A stretch of 64,000 nt of DNA from Nannochloropsis oceanica (GCA_004519485.1 CP038134.1:1178001-1242000), one strand, 5' to 3'; counted from the stretch's first letter, positions 31,981 to 43,597 are shown. Translations and numbers: made by a program. Notes: generated by a model not told the origin, from the letters alone.

Positions 31981-34900
31981 TTATCCATAGTCCATACTCG
32001 TGACCCTGATACTATCGATATCTGGCAAATTATTAATAATATCATCGATTGTTGGCGCCTCCTCTCTGGGCGGGGTCGGGTTTAAACTCGTCATGGCCCG
32101 GTCATTGGCCACGATGTCTTTGATCCACCGCATATACACATGCCAAGCCCAAATCGTGAATACGTAGGCTGGAATACCGTACTTTGCCACTAGAGATAGA
32201 GAGTATAATAGTCCCGCTCTCAAAGCTCGACGAAATGTTAGTGAAGGGGTCCATCCGACCGGAGGATGGGAACGAACTACGCGCTGCTGAGCCCCTAAAT
32301 GCGCAGGCGGACAAGGGACTGCACTCTGAAAATCCGGAGGAGCAGAAGCGAGTAATTCTTGCGTCCTTATTGGCATACGAGCTGATAACAGCGTGGGGAG
32401 AGATGTTTGTGCGATGTTACGCGCGGTGACGCCAAGATATTCAACTATGGAGGGCAGAGAAGCTGGTGTAAAAAGCACATGTACACCCCCTTCCACCCTT
32501 CCTCCCTCCCGTCTACTCCTTAAATGGCTTCGTATTCCTTCGTTCACTTCACTTTCTACAAGCTGCTTTACATACTGTGGTCCTGCTTCAGCTCCTGTTT
32601 GGGTTTCTGCTCGTGTGCTCGTATTCGTGGTCTTCTTTTTGGGGGCGTGGCATTGGTGCTGAGCCATTATAACAGCAGCAAGGTGCGAGTGGCGTGTGAT
32701 AACGTCGACAGATGGAGGGCGATGGTGCAAATCCAGTCGAAGCTCCAAAACATTAGGCCACAGCACTTGAGTTCTTGAGTTGCCCTTCTTGCGCTCCTTA
32801 TGCTCTGTCACGCCTGCTCCACGACGTCGTGCCTGTTCTAAGGCAACGGCTAGTGGCACAGCCTGACGCGAAAATAAAAATAGCTTCCTCTGATCGGCGA
32901 TGCCTGTAAAATGGCTCATGACCCCAGCCACAGCGGTCTCCAAGATTATCATCTCGTGGTCGGTTAAAAAGGCAAGCACCAGCGATCGCAGGCGTGCACG
33001 CATCCTGCGCTCTTCCATTCCAATTCCCGGTTCAATCTCCAACAGGCTCCGTGTCGCTGCCACACGTATAGGTACCATGGCCGCCATGGCTAGCTTGGCT
33101 TCTGTCGCCCCATCTAGCCAGCAATTTAAGAGGTACGGGCGTTCGCTCGGACATAAAACACCATGTGGGCGCATGTCCACACTAAAAAGTGTCACCTTTC
33201 CACCCTGTCCGGCTCCTGACGCCATTATCTGTGACTCAAGGGACCGTAGCTCAATTGCGTGGAGAATTTGTATATCAGACTGCCCTGAATCAAGAGTTTT
33301 CCAGATCGGTACCTGCCGGTGATCGAGCTGTGTGCGTCGGAGTCGTGGTTTCCAACTTCGCATGTATCCAGTGACAGAGGTTTGAATGGTAGGGTGACTC
33401 ACTATTACTGCCCAGATCCCCTGAATCCGCATCTGCTGACGTGCAAGCCCACACTCACGCCAGTATCGTGCTAAAACGTGAGGCCGTAATGCAGCCAGGT
33501 CAGCAGATTCACGCCAATGTATCTTGTCTTCGACGTCTTGACGCGTTGCATTTGGTCGAGGACACTTGTAATCAGTACCAGTGTTATTTTTCACATACAG
33601 GGCTCGAGCCAGCCTCGAGTACAGATGTGCCATCTTTAAGCTTCCAATGTGAGTGCAGCAGAGGACAAGAGAGGGCTCGCGCGGAACTTTCCCGTTTGTC
33701 CATGCTGTCAAAGCTTGCCAATGCACATCAAAGATGGGCCATAAATGCCTAAGTTTTCCCTCCCTGACGCTCCACGGCGTGCTCTCATCGCGCTCCAGGG
33801 TATACAATTGACGTAATATTCGCCAGCTCTTTGTATAGATGTCAACCATGGCCATGGCATCGACAGCACGACGCTGAGCTGCCATTGAACGTAGTATCTT
33901 GAGAAGTGCATGCTGGCGCTCGCCACGTAATTTCTCTTCCTCTCGCAGCTGTTGCCTTTCTTCCTCTTCTTTCTGGGCACGGGCGGCAAAGGCAGCATCA
34001 CTTTCATCATTTCTATCGTACGTGTCCTCACTTCTACGCCTAAAGCTAAACATTCGCATATGGTCGAGACCATCGGGCAATCTCCCTGCTTCTGTCCTCC
34101 CTACAGCGCTTGTGTCCTTAGCTGCTTGTTGCGGTAGCCGCCCCCTGCGCCGCCGAAATTTTCTCATCCACAACTTAAAAAGCATTGCTATCATTGACAA
34201 AAGATAGGGTATAGTGGGTCCCTTGAAGACGCAGTATATACAGGAGGCGCCTGCTTTGAAGGAGAAAGACATACCCACCCCTATTAGCGCGCGACACGAC
34301 CAACACCCCAACTTTTCCGCCATCTCTGTTATTTTACTTCCCCATGTTTCCATTGAATTTCTCACCCAATCTATATATCTCCCTTCTGTCACCTCTAGCC
34401 ATTCTCGAGCCCCCGTGGGAAGCCATGCTTTTACGAGAAAATTCAACGCTGTGCCATGATAACGCCGGCCGCGACCCAGCAGTAACCAAAAGTTGTTCTC
34501 GTAATGATGATGCATGGCAGGGGAGCTGTCCGGGGATAGTGGTACCGTTTTATTACTTATGGTACTACCGAAAGATATTGTGAGGATACTGCTTTCAACA
34601 GCTCCTCTGGAAAGCGGCTTAAGCTTGATCAGATCTTTGTAGTGGACCGGAGGATCGTTGCACCGATATACTTGGGCTGATGTTGGCGAAGACGGTGACA
34701 CACAGTTATCCAAACATCGTGGTATATTTGCAATGGTAATATTCTTTGGCCACCAGACGGTCCAGATGTATGTCCAAGAGCCATTTAAGCCTACAAGACA
34801 AGTCTCTTCCTGAATGAACTTGTGGGCACCGCCTACCGTTGCCGTACCCGCCAGAGCCATCTCCGTCTCGGGCCAAAGAAAGGACAGCATCGCGCCACGT

Positions 34901-35286
34901 AGAAAGGCGATCCAATCTCGTAGAAATAGCACCAAAGGATCAAAGGTCTGCCAGTCGATCCCTTCGTACCAAAAAAGGCCGCCCAATGCTGGGAGCGAAG
35001 GACACTCATGCGGCGGAGACACTGCCAGATCGTTGAAAACATCACAGCGGCCAGATGTGGCCGGGGCGGTAATGACGGTGTTACTATTTGCATGGACACC
35101 GGATACGATGGTATTCTGCCGCTCTCCTTGCTTTTGTTGCTCATGTTGTTGCCGCATTTTACGCTTACTTGCGTGCCATTGTTGCTCCTTTTGGCGGTGG
35201 TCGCCACAATCACTGAGGAAAAAGAGTAGGACCACGATCTTGATTAAGATACAGAATCCACCCCGGGGTTTGGTTGTGCAAGGCAT
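31981..35286 (-). CDS. Orphan 1101-residue membrane protein, subtelomeric
   Basis: A single uninterrupted frame; the first in-frame ATG is at 35286 (the frame itself opens at about 35334 without an ATG). Residues ~10-27 are hydrophobic (GFCILIKIVVLLFFLSDC): signal peptide or anchor. A Cys/Trp-containing region of ~330 residues follows, with possible N-glycosylation sites (NGS, NIT, NKT) and cysteine-rich CWSCRALIGVG and CIYC. A second hydrophobic segment (~355-374) is followed at once by a basic cluster, RKFRRRRGR. The middle (~430-900) is hydrophilic, partly helical (AAFAARAQKEEEERQQLREE). Near residues 1024-1054 is a third hydrophobic segment (SLSLVAKYGIPAYVFTIWAW), and the tail is acidic. 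I do not recognise any domain. Composition is less GC- and C/T-biased than the other genes and it has no introns, which together with its place next to the telomere hints at a lineage-specific or recently arrived gene. Confidence 0.75.
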   Translation of the reverse strand: MPCTTKPRGGFCILIKIVVLLFFLSDCGDHRQKEQQWHASKRKMRQQHEQQKQGERQNTIVSGVHANSNTVITAPATSGRCDVFNDLAVSPPHECPSLPALGGLFWYEGIDWQTFDPLVLFLRDWIAFLRGAMLSFLWPETEMALAGTATVGGAHKFIQEETCLVGLNGSWTYIWTVWWPKNITIANIPRCLDNCVSPSSPTSAQVYRCNDPPVHYKDLIKLKPLSRGAVESSILTISFGSTISNKTVPLSPDSSPAMHHHYENNFWLLLGRGRRYHGTALNFLVKAWLPTGAREWLEVTEGRYIDWVRNSMETWGSKITEMAEKLGCWSCRALIGVGMSFSFKAGASCIYCVFKGPTIPYLLSMIAMLFKLWMRKFRRRRGRLPQQAAKDTSAVGRTEAGRLPDGLDHMRMFSFRRRSEDTYDRNDESDAAFAARAQKEEEERQQLREEEKLRGERQHALLKILRSMAAQRRAVDAMAMVDIYTKSWRILRQLYTLERDESTPWSVREGKLRHLWPIFDVHWQALTAWTNGKVPREPSLVLCCTHIGSLKMAHLYSRLARALYVKNNTGTDYKCPRPNATRQDVEDKIHWRESADLAALRPHVLARYWRECGLARQQMRIQGIWAVIVSHPTIQTSVTGYMRSWKPRLRRTQLDHRQVPIWKTLDSGQSDIQILHAIELRSLESQIMASGAGQGGKVTLFSVDMRPHGVLCPSERPYLLNCWLDGATEAKLAMAAMVPIRVAATRSLLEIEPGIGMEERRMRARLRSLVLAFLTDHEMIILETAVAGVMSHFTGIADQRKLFLFSRQAVPLAVALEQARRRGAGVTEHKERKKGNSRTQVLWPNVLELRLDLHHRPPSVDVITRHSHLAAVIMAQHQCHAPKKKTTNTSTRAETQTGAEAGPQYVKQLVESEVNEGIRSHLRSRREGGRVEGGVHVLFTPASLPSIVEYLGVTARNIAQTSLPTLLSARMPIRTQELLASAPPDFQSAVPCPPAHLGAQQRVVRSHPPVGWTPSLTFRRALRAGLLYSLSLVAKYGIPAYVFTIWAWHVYMRWIKDIVANDRAMTSLNPTPPREEAPTIDDIINNLPDIDSIRVTSMDYG

Positions 35287-36364
35287 GGGCACAGATGGTG
35301 ATGAGAAGGAGGGGGGCCTGCAGAGGAGGTTCAATTGGTTTGTCCGGTGGAAGTTTTATGTGAGTTCGATATTGACCTTACTTTTACAGTCTCGATGGCC
35401 TACGATTGTGTGGTAGCAATTGGCAGATGTGATGCCTTACACACAGGTTGCCCAATGTTATCAAGTGCAAAAGCAATAGCCTGAAAGGCAAATGTTAGAG
35501 GAGCGTGAATTGCACGCTCTCTGAACTTTTCTGTGGAAGAAGCTGGCTCGCTAAACGTCGATCACCTCCTTCACAATAATCTCATGAGGGGGTGTGTTCA
35601 ACTCTCCCCAAGACTTTTAAATAGCGAATTCGGCGCTTCCATTTAAGGGCTGCCTATTTAGGAGCAGGGCAGCGCCATAAATACTAACGTCAGTATTTGA
35701 GGTCTCTTCCTTCCCAGCTGTCAAATAGCAACATTGCCCTTAAATAGAGAAAAGGACCATTTTTGCCGGTAAATATAAATGGCAAGAAGCACATGAACCC
35801 ATCAACAATTGACTTCAGGGTCGCGCTAGTGCTTGTCAAAAGTTGTTGTGGCTATGTATAGACTTGCTATCACTATTTAAGACTTGCTTTCGCTATTTAA
35901 GGGTGCATTCGCTATTTAGAGCTTATCCGGCCGGTCGAACATACACCTGGGCCAACAGTTAAATAGAGCTATTAAATAATTATTTAAGAGTGCCTGCTAT
36001 TTACGGGCGCGGAGATAAACACACCCCCTATTAATCTCACTCAGCCACACTCACAAATAAAAACCACTACAGGCTCACAGGAATTGTCCATTTCGAGGTG
36101 TACAACCTGACGCCATGCTGACCACCTGAATAGCTTCGTCTGCCACAAGTCTACCTTCTCGACGACGATGAGATAAGAGGATAGGAGCACAACATTTCAG
36201 CAAGAAACTCACACGCAGAAAAAAAGAGGGAAAAGAATCGAAGCAAAATAGACGGTCGCAAAAAATAACAATTAAACAAAGCTCAATTCGTTGCGGCACA
36301 TCGCCGTTCTAGCTCCATTCATGTACATACTAACGACAATCATTTGTTGTCCCTCATGCCCTCG
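35287..36364. promoter_or_regulatory. Upstream region of the orphan gene with CTATTTA motif cluster
   Basis: 1.1 kb between the orphan gene's start and the UTP6 stop. Eight copies of the 7-mer CTATTTA (or its complement TAAATAG) occur at 35618, 35654, 35741, 35873, 35893, 35912, 35960 and 35997. Three successive copies are spaced 20 and 19 bases apart within a loose tandem repeat (gacttgctNNcNCTATTTAA). About 0.05 copies would be expected by chance in 400 bases with equal base use. The cluster lies 330-720 bp upstream of the orphan gene's ATG. The rest, to 36364, is the 3' flank of UTP6. Confidence 0.65.
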
Positions 36365-39100
36365 TTACTTCTCTCCTGTCGCCTTTCCCCGCCGCCACCT
36401 CACGTTGTTAGCCGCCTGGTGTCGACCTTGCCCTCTTTCAAAAATCTCATACGCCTCCCACAGGGCCGCTGCCTCCTCTGTCTCCGCCTTCCCACACACT
36501 GCTAGAGCTGCCTCGAACCACGCCCCCGTGAGCCCCGCTTCCTCCTTCCCGTCGTTTAAGGCTTCCAAACACAGTGCTGCCATATCTTCCCGCTCCTCCG
36601 CCCTCCCATCCCCCATGTGAGTCATGGCTTGTTGCAACCCTCTTCGACCCAAGCACCGATGCCACAACCGACAGAGAGCCACACGACCCGGACCCCGCGT
36701 GCTCACCAAGGCGTGCTCAAGCGCCTTAACGACCTCGGGCGATACCGCCCTTTTCCCCTCTTCCTGCCACTCCACCCCGTCTTTCTCTCCTTCCTCCGCC
36801 TCCGAATCGCTGTCACTCTCACTGCTACCACTGGTGGTATTCTCACTCTTCCTTCTCTTACCCTCCCCGCCAACCAGCATCAGCCAGTCCAAATAGACCC
36901 ACCAACACCCAGCCACCGCTATTCTCCGCGCCTCCCCTTCCTCCTCCTCGCTCCCTCTTCCCTCCCCCAGTTCGTCGATCCCTGCTGTAGGGCCCAATGC
37001 CTGTCGGGCTTTGGTGAACACGTCGCCCACCCTCCCCCCTTCTCCCCATGCCTCGGCCCGCAGCCTCGCCTCCCAAAGGCGGGCATGCAAAGGGTGCGCC
37101 TTTACGGCCTTGTCCAAAACACGTCGAGCTTCCTGCACGTTCCCTTCCTCCTTCCCATCCTCCTCAACGTGGTGTGCCAGCGGAGATGAAAGCACCGAAG
37201 GGGCCACCCACAGCGAGGCCCATATCAAGTACATTCCTGGCTCGAGGGTAAGGCCGCCTGCCACCTCTCCCTCCCTTCCTCCCTCCCCGCTCAACGCTAC
37301 CTCCCTCCGGGCAAACGCGGCGCGAAGGACAGAGCCAGGGGCGTGCAACAGCTCCAGCAGTCCACGCAAATAATACTGCCATATCTTGTTCAATAGGTCG
37401 TACCTCTTCCCTTTTTTGTCCTCCTCCGCTTTTCGGTCCAGGTCGGCAGCGGCAGCCAGTGTTGTGTCCAGCACGGCCATGCACTCACGGGCCCCGCCCT
37501 CAAGGCCCTCCCGCCAGCCCGTCACCGCCTTCTCGTCGTCAACCCAAGTCGCTGTCAAGCTTGATGAATACCGCCGCTTCTTGCTGCTGCTGCTGCTGTT
37601 GCGCCGCACATTCGTCTTCCTTTTGTTCGTTGTCGCCCTCACTTCCACCTCCCCTCCCACCTGCCCTCCACGCCTAGTAAGGGCATGCTTCGCGCGGGCC
37701 CAGGCCGCCTCCGCCACCCCGAATGCCTCCTCAATACCTCCCAAAATCTCTTGCACTAAATCTTCAAAGGCCCCCTCGCTCCTTTCCTCCCTCCCCCCCT
37801 CCCCCTCTGTCTCACTCTGTTGCTGTTGTCCCCCCAGCTCTTCAAGGGTCTCAACGAAAGCAAGTCGCATATCCAAGTCCCGTGGCCGGGCTTTGATGGC
37901 CGACAAGTACACCATCCGAGGAACCGCTCCCGCTAACACAGCCCTTACACTTCGAGCGCGTGGGTCATCTTCGTTCCCTTTTTCCTCCTTCGCTTCCTCC
38001 TCAGTGTCATCGTCCTCACCCTCCAAGCGTGGGACATGGATCCCTTCGCTCTCTTCCTCTCCTTCCCCCCCCCCCTCTCCCTGCTCCTTCTTCGTACCCT
38101 CCTCTATGCCCAATGCAACCCGCCTCCCTCTCAATTTATTGACGTAAAGTACCTCCAGCTTGAAGTACTGGGTCCACAGCAAGGCCGATTCCTGCCCGTT
38201 CAGCCGCAACCCGCGCTGCATCAAGACACGCGCGGCGGGCGGGGAGGAATGCTCAAAAAATTCAAAGGAGGCAGCACGTATCCAGAGTCCCGCCGTACGG
38301 GGGAAGAGTTGGAGTGCTCGAGCGAGGGCGCGGGAGTGGGCTTTGTGGGAGGAGGTGGAGCAGCAATAATCCAGGTATTGGAGCCAGAGCTCCAGGTCGC
38401 CTTGGAACTTGCGCAGGGCTCGTTCAAATATGAAGTGGACTAACTGCTTTCCGGCGTGGTCGCTGACAGTGCTCTTGCTCAAGCCGGCCTTATTCTTGCG
38501 CAGGCGCCGGAGTTCTTCGAGATTGAGCTCGTGGGTGATGTAACGCAAAAAATCGCTTTTGCGGGCCGTGCGGCGACGCAGCAGGAACTCAAAGTCCCGC
38601 CGTTTGGCAGCAATGGCACGGACTTCCTCCTGTATAATTGGAAATAAAGAAGAAATTTAGTGGGATTGGATGGAATGTATAAATTGGTGAGAGGTAGTTG
38701 TTGTGAGGCATGAGGGGGCGTGGGGGGTAGCGGGGCTGAATGGAGTGGAGGGGGGCGCAGATAGAAGATGGTGGTGAAAGTTGCTCGGCGGAGCAAATAC
38801 AAGGGCAGATAGCCGCCGTTCAAGATAGTAGCCTCTTTTCTCTTATGCCGAGGGCTCAGTGGTTGACAGGCAAGGCTTTGATATGAGAAGGAAGCAAAGT
38901 ATCTGCGCGGATTTCTTAGAGAGCGTGGGGAGGTAAGAACGCAACCACTCATCACGCAAGAATCAACCAATTAATCAATCAATCAGTCAGTGAATCAATC
39001 GTATCCACAAAAAACTTACCGCAGTGAAAAGACCCCGAACCTGCAAGTCTTCCAGGGCCGGGAGCATGCGGTCCAATGCTTGGTAGACGGCATCAGCCAT
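36365..39100 (-). CDS. UTP6: U3 small nucleolar RNA-associated protein 6 (UTP6)
   Basis: Two exons: 39020-39100 and 36365-38629, phase 0, 781 residues, ATG at 39100. The N-terminus, MADAVYQALDRMLPALEDL ... GLFTAEEVRAIAAKRRDFEF, followed by RKSDFLRYITHELNLEELRR, is the UTP6 signature. Half-a-TPR (HAT) repeats follow: IFERALRKFQGDLELWLQYL, RALARALQLFPRTAGLWIRA and ALLWTQYFKLEVLYVNKLRG. UTP6 is part of the UTP-B module of the small-subunit processome and is needed for 18S rRNA maturation in the nucleolus. At 781 residues it is longer than the ~600 usual in animals; Glu/Gly-rich insertions (for example about residues 175-220) account for this. It diverges from NAXD with 360 bp between starts. Confidence 0.92.
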
Positions 39101-39460
39101 GGTGTTGCTGGCTTACGCTTAACTAGATTAGGGATGAGGGGGATGCTTGGCCTAAGCTTGACTGTGATTTCGATGGACTCCAAGCCTCCGTGGCCCGGAC
39201 AGCACCGCGAGCCTGAATGACAAGCACTATATCAGTCGTGAATGTAATAGTGGCGTGTATTTACAAGAAAAGTGGGTGCATTATGCATGCATTGTTCGGA
39301 GCACAAGAGTATCACCAAACTAAGCCAAGCCAGGCACGACAATCATCATGGCTTGTTCTGTTCCACCTTGTGCCCTCTTCACACCTCGTCCCACATAGCA
39401 ATCACAACACACCAAAAACAGAACGCACCCAGCCTGCAGCTTGTTACTTTTGCCCAGTCT
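39101..39460. promoter_or_regulatory. Divergent promoter region: UTP6 / NAXD
   Basis: 360 bases between start codons of genes reading apart. If NAXD uses the upstream in-frame ATG at 39287 the spacer is shorter. No clear box. Confidence 0.45.
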
Positions 39461-41204
39461 ATGCCCGCCCCCCCCTCCTCCTGCCTTCCTCCTGCCTTTC
39501 TCCTCCAACAGCAGCACCATTATTATCACATTCGCCGCCAGCACCTCAAGCAGCGCGGCGGTGGCCCCTTGCGCCTTCTACCTTTGGCACTCACGGCCTT
39601 CACCACATTCTTCGGCTCCTCCTCCTTCAAGGCCAGCGGAAGTGCTGGTGGAACAACTGGTCAAGGCTTGTCTGCGGCTGCCATGCCTCTTGCTGCCGCT
39701 TCCTCGTCCTCGTCCTCGTCGGAGGCCACTATGTCCACGTGCCTCAACCACGCTACCGCCGCAGCCGACTTGGACATGATCAAACGCCTGATCCCTCCAT
39801 TAACAGACACGGCCCGTAAGGGACAAATGGGGAAGGTGGGTATCCTAGGAGGCTCACAAGACTTTACCGGTGCGCCCTTCTACGCGGGCATGGCCAGCCT
39901 CAAGTTGGGCGGCGACCTGTGCTATATCTTCACCGCAGACGAAGCCGCAGGCCCTATCAAGGGGTATAGTCCGGAGCTTATGGTGACGTCGGTCTACTCT
40001 GCCAAGGCCCTGGGGGTCGGAAGGAGGACCGGTGGTGCCACAGAGGAAGGAGGAGGAGGAAAAGGAAGCTCAGTCTTGCGGCTGTTCAACCGCACTGTCG
40101 GCAGAGGCAGAGAGGAGGAAGAGGAAGCTCTTGTGACCCGCTTTGTAGAGCAAGTGACGTCATTTTTCCCCAAGCTGCACGTGCTGGTGGTGGGGCCCGG
40201 GCTGGGTCGTGACCCTCTGGTAATGGAGGCGACGCACCGCATTTTGCTCGAAGCCAAACACCAGGCCTTGCCCGTCGTGATTGACGCCGACGGGCTCTGG
40301 CTCGTTGCGCACGCCCCCGACGTTTTGCACGACTATCCATCTGCAGGAGGAGGCGAAGGAGGCGAAGGAGGAGGAAAAGTAGGCGGGGTGGTGGTTACGC
40401 CCAATCTGATTGAGTTTGCCAGACTGCAGGCAGGGCTCGAGGGCGCCTCGATAGCTGATGCTGTCCCCTCGCGCAAGGCCCCGCAACCCAGGGACGTGAT
40501 GAGGGTGGCTCAGGCATTGAGTGGAGAGAAGGGAAAGGTGACAGTGCTCTTGAAGGGAAAGGAGGACATCGTGGCGGACGGGCAGCGGTATTTGGTGGTG
40601 AGGGAGGAGGGATCCAAGCGGCGGTCAGGGGGGCTGGGGGATATTTTGGCGGGGAGCATGGGCGTGTTGATGCATTGGTCAGCCTTGGTTTTGAAAGCAC
40701 AAAGCGGTGGAGGGGAAGGGGAGGAAGGGGCTGGAGGAGGAGAGACGGCATCGTCGTCTTCGTGCGAGGCTAGACGGCTCGAGGCGCGGGACACTGTGTT
40801 GTGGGCGTGTGGCACGGCCTCTTTCATTGCCCGGCGAGCGAGTCGGGAGGCGTTCAAGGAAAAGCGGCGGTCCATGACGGCGCCGGATGCGATCGGTACG
40901 TGATGTTACGAGGAGAAGATGGGGGAGAGAGGGAGAGGGAAGAGTACGCGAAGGATGGTGCAGGAATGAGAGGCAGGAGAGTGGTAATAGTAGTGTATGT
41001 CGTCGACAAATGAGGTTCTAGGATTTGAGCAGGAAGGTGGAAGTCGATTTAGAGAAAACAAGGGGCAAAGGGGGAAGCAGGAGGAAAATCAAACGGCGTC
41101 TTGTGCGAAGTTCTCACTGGTTACTTCAACCCCCCTTATACACGCACATTTTCACAGCACACCTGGGGCCAGTCCTGGAGGAGCTCAGTCCCACGACGCC
41201 TTGA
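39461..41204 (+). CDS. NAXD: ATP- or ADP-dependent NAD(P)H-hydrate dehydratase
   Basis: Two exons: 39461-40895 and 41158-41204, phase 1, 493 residues. It repairs damaged NADHX/NADPHX back to NAD(P)H using ATP or ADP. Family motifs run in order: KRLIPPLTDTARKGQMGKVG, ILGGSQDFTGAPFYAGMASL, GPIKGYSPELMVTSVY, HVLVVGPGLGRDPLV, LPVVIDADGLWL, VVVTPNLIEFARL, KVTVLLKGKEDIVADG, and the catalytic SGGLGDILAGSMG; the second exon supplies the family's short C-terminal helix (LGPVLEEL). The first ~110 residues from 39461 (Pro/Ser/Gln/Arg-rich, with LRLLPLALTAFTTFF) look like an organelle targeting region. Other in-frame ATGs at 39287 and further downstream could give alternative localisation, as known for NAXD in animals and plants. 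A Glu/Gly-rich insertion lies between the first and second thirds. Confidence 0.93.
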
Positions 41205-42239
41205 TCAAAAAGTCCCACGACGACTTGACCGAAAAGCGTCAGAGGAAAGGCATGAAAAAAGAAAAAAGAGCGGGTCAATAGAGACGATATAATGTCTCCT
41301 CGATAGAAACATGAGTGTGATTTGGTTGATGTTTGGATAAGTTTGAAGCGGCTTTGATTTACTTCAACAATCTTGGAGCACACAGACTTAATAGCCTTGC
41401 GATCTGCTTCCTGGACGGTAGCATCCTTTGGACTTTCGTCGCAGGGCTGCGGCTCGCGCGCCAGAGAAAACATCATGTTGTGCAAGCAAGCCTCCTCGCT
41501 GGACAACCCATTAATTTTGGCCGATCCTGCTACTTTTTCCACCACTCAGCTTGTTCATCATGTTATATGCATTCATGTGTGCATTGGCACTAACACCTTT
41601 CAAATCGCTTCAAAAGCCTGACATTTGCCCCTGAATCGCACCGTGTCGATTTCGCAATTTAAACCCTCCGCGCAACGGCCCAGCGTCGGTTTCATCGTGA
41701 CCTCCTGCTTACCGCAATCCACTTCTCTCCACCAAACCAAAGGCAAGGTTTGAAAGTTTAAACACGATTTCGAGGTACGCAGGACCATATCTTATCATGG
41801 CAAGATCGTAAAGCCTCCTGCCCTGGCACCAAGACATCCCACACTTTTTCTCCCAAGCCAAGCCAAGCTAAGATCGCTTGTGGCGTTTTTCGTGTGCAAT
41901 ACCTCCTGTTTGTTCTTTGGTATTCTTCCAGCCTCAGCATCGTGTTCTTTGTTGTTGGCATGCCTATCCGGTCCATCAGTGAAAGCTTTTTACACACGAC
42001 TTTCTGTCCGCATAAAAGATTAAACGAGTGTTTTTGGTTGCTTTGCTGCTTCATGCTCCTTGTCCCTCCTTCTACTCCATGTCCACCGAACACGCACTCA
42101 TACCCTTTCACGTCTACACCGCCTGCACACGGCACACCAAGACTCACGTCTCCAGCTTGAGCAGAAGCCATAAACCTCTCGTCACCTTAGACAGCAGCCA
42201 TCGGCCCACAGCCAGCCACCACACAACCTTTCGCAAATA
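41205..42239. other. Intergenic, promoter of the GH5 gene
   Basis: About 1 kb between two rightward genes. It holds the NAXD 3' end and the GH5 promoter and leader. No exon chain on either strand and no structural RNA recognised. Confidence 0.55.
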
Positions 42240-43539
42240 ATGATGCTGCGTCGTCGCTCGCCCTTTGCAATTGCCACTACCACACTTCTAGCCCTCGCCG
42301 TCACCACTCTACTTCCCGCATCCGTCGCTGCAGACGAGACTGCGACCAGCATGAGCAGTGCCTATCGTCCTCGCCGCCTCCGCTCTGTCCCCTCCCGTCA
42401 GCTTCAGGATGCCGCCTCCTTGCCCAAGGTTGCGGACCTTTGTGTGGCCGAGCTCGACTGGACTTCGGAGGGTGGGGAGATCTTGGTCAATGGACAGCCC
42501 TTGCACGTCAAGGGCACTAGCTATTTTGGTTTTGAGACGCCCAATGAAGGTATGTTTGTCCTCAACTTAGTGTGCGTGTCCCGCCTTATTTTGGGTTCTC
42601 CATTTCTCTGTCGTCCACTCCTCCTCCCTCAACACTCTCCTAAATACTTTTGTTCCCCTCCCCGCCACTGAAAGTATTCTCATAAACAATGTTTTTTATC
42701 GTCTCATAGTTTAATCTGTCCTATCCTATTTATCGAACAACTGTACTCTCTCTCCCTCCTCTCAACCCCCCTCTCTCCCTCCCCCTCCTGCCCCCCCCTG
42801 CCCTTCAGTGCCCCATGGCCTGTGGTCCGTAACGCGCGATCAGATCTTCGGCTTCCTGCGAAACGAGAGCTTCAACGCGGTGCGGTTGCCCTTTTCCGCT
42901 GCCTTGGCCCTGACCCCCAACAAAAAGGTGAACGCTAATACCATCGAAACGGAGCTGCACAACCTGACGGCCATCGAGCTGATTGGGAACATCATCGACA
43001 AGGCAGCCGAGTACGACATTCTTGTTATGCTTGATATGCACCGACTTAATGAGGACTTTATTCCCGAGCTCTGGTACGATGACAAGTACACGATGAAAGA
43101 CGTGAAACAGGCCTGGGACAATCTCTTGACGGCCTTTGGGAACCGGTGGAACCTCTTTGCGATCGGTAAGTCGAAGAGGAAGGTAGGAGGGGAAGTACGA
43201 AGGAAGGTAGGAGGGGGTGGATCATCAGAAGTCCTTCGGAACTGTTGGTATCATTGTAAACCTTTGTAGTTTTATCACTCCCTTGCACGGGCCGCCACTC
43301 ATGCACTTTCTTCACACCTTTCTTTCCTCCCCTGCTGCAGACTTGAAGAATGAACCGCACGGCAAGGCCACCTGGGGCAGCGGCAACGACACTACGGACT
43401 GGAACACGGCAGCTGAGGTAAGGAGGGAACAAAAGGTGAAGGGGCAAGAGGCAATTGATTTCTATCCATGGCTAGCCTCAACACATGTGCGATTCACCCA
43501 TATATTTTCCTTACTCCTTACATACCCACCCAACCCCAC

Positions 43540-43597
<58 letters not shown>

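Noticed and set aside
31981-35286. Idea that the subtelomeric orphan gene belongs to a virus-like or other mobile element
   Set aside because: No polymerase, integrase, protease or capsid-like domain and no terminal repeats are visible around it, so there is nothing to support that label.
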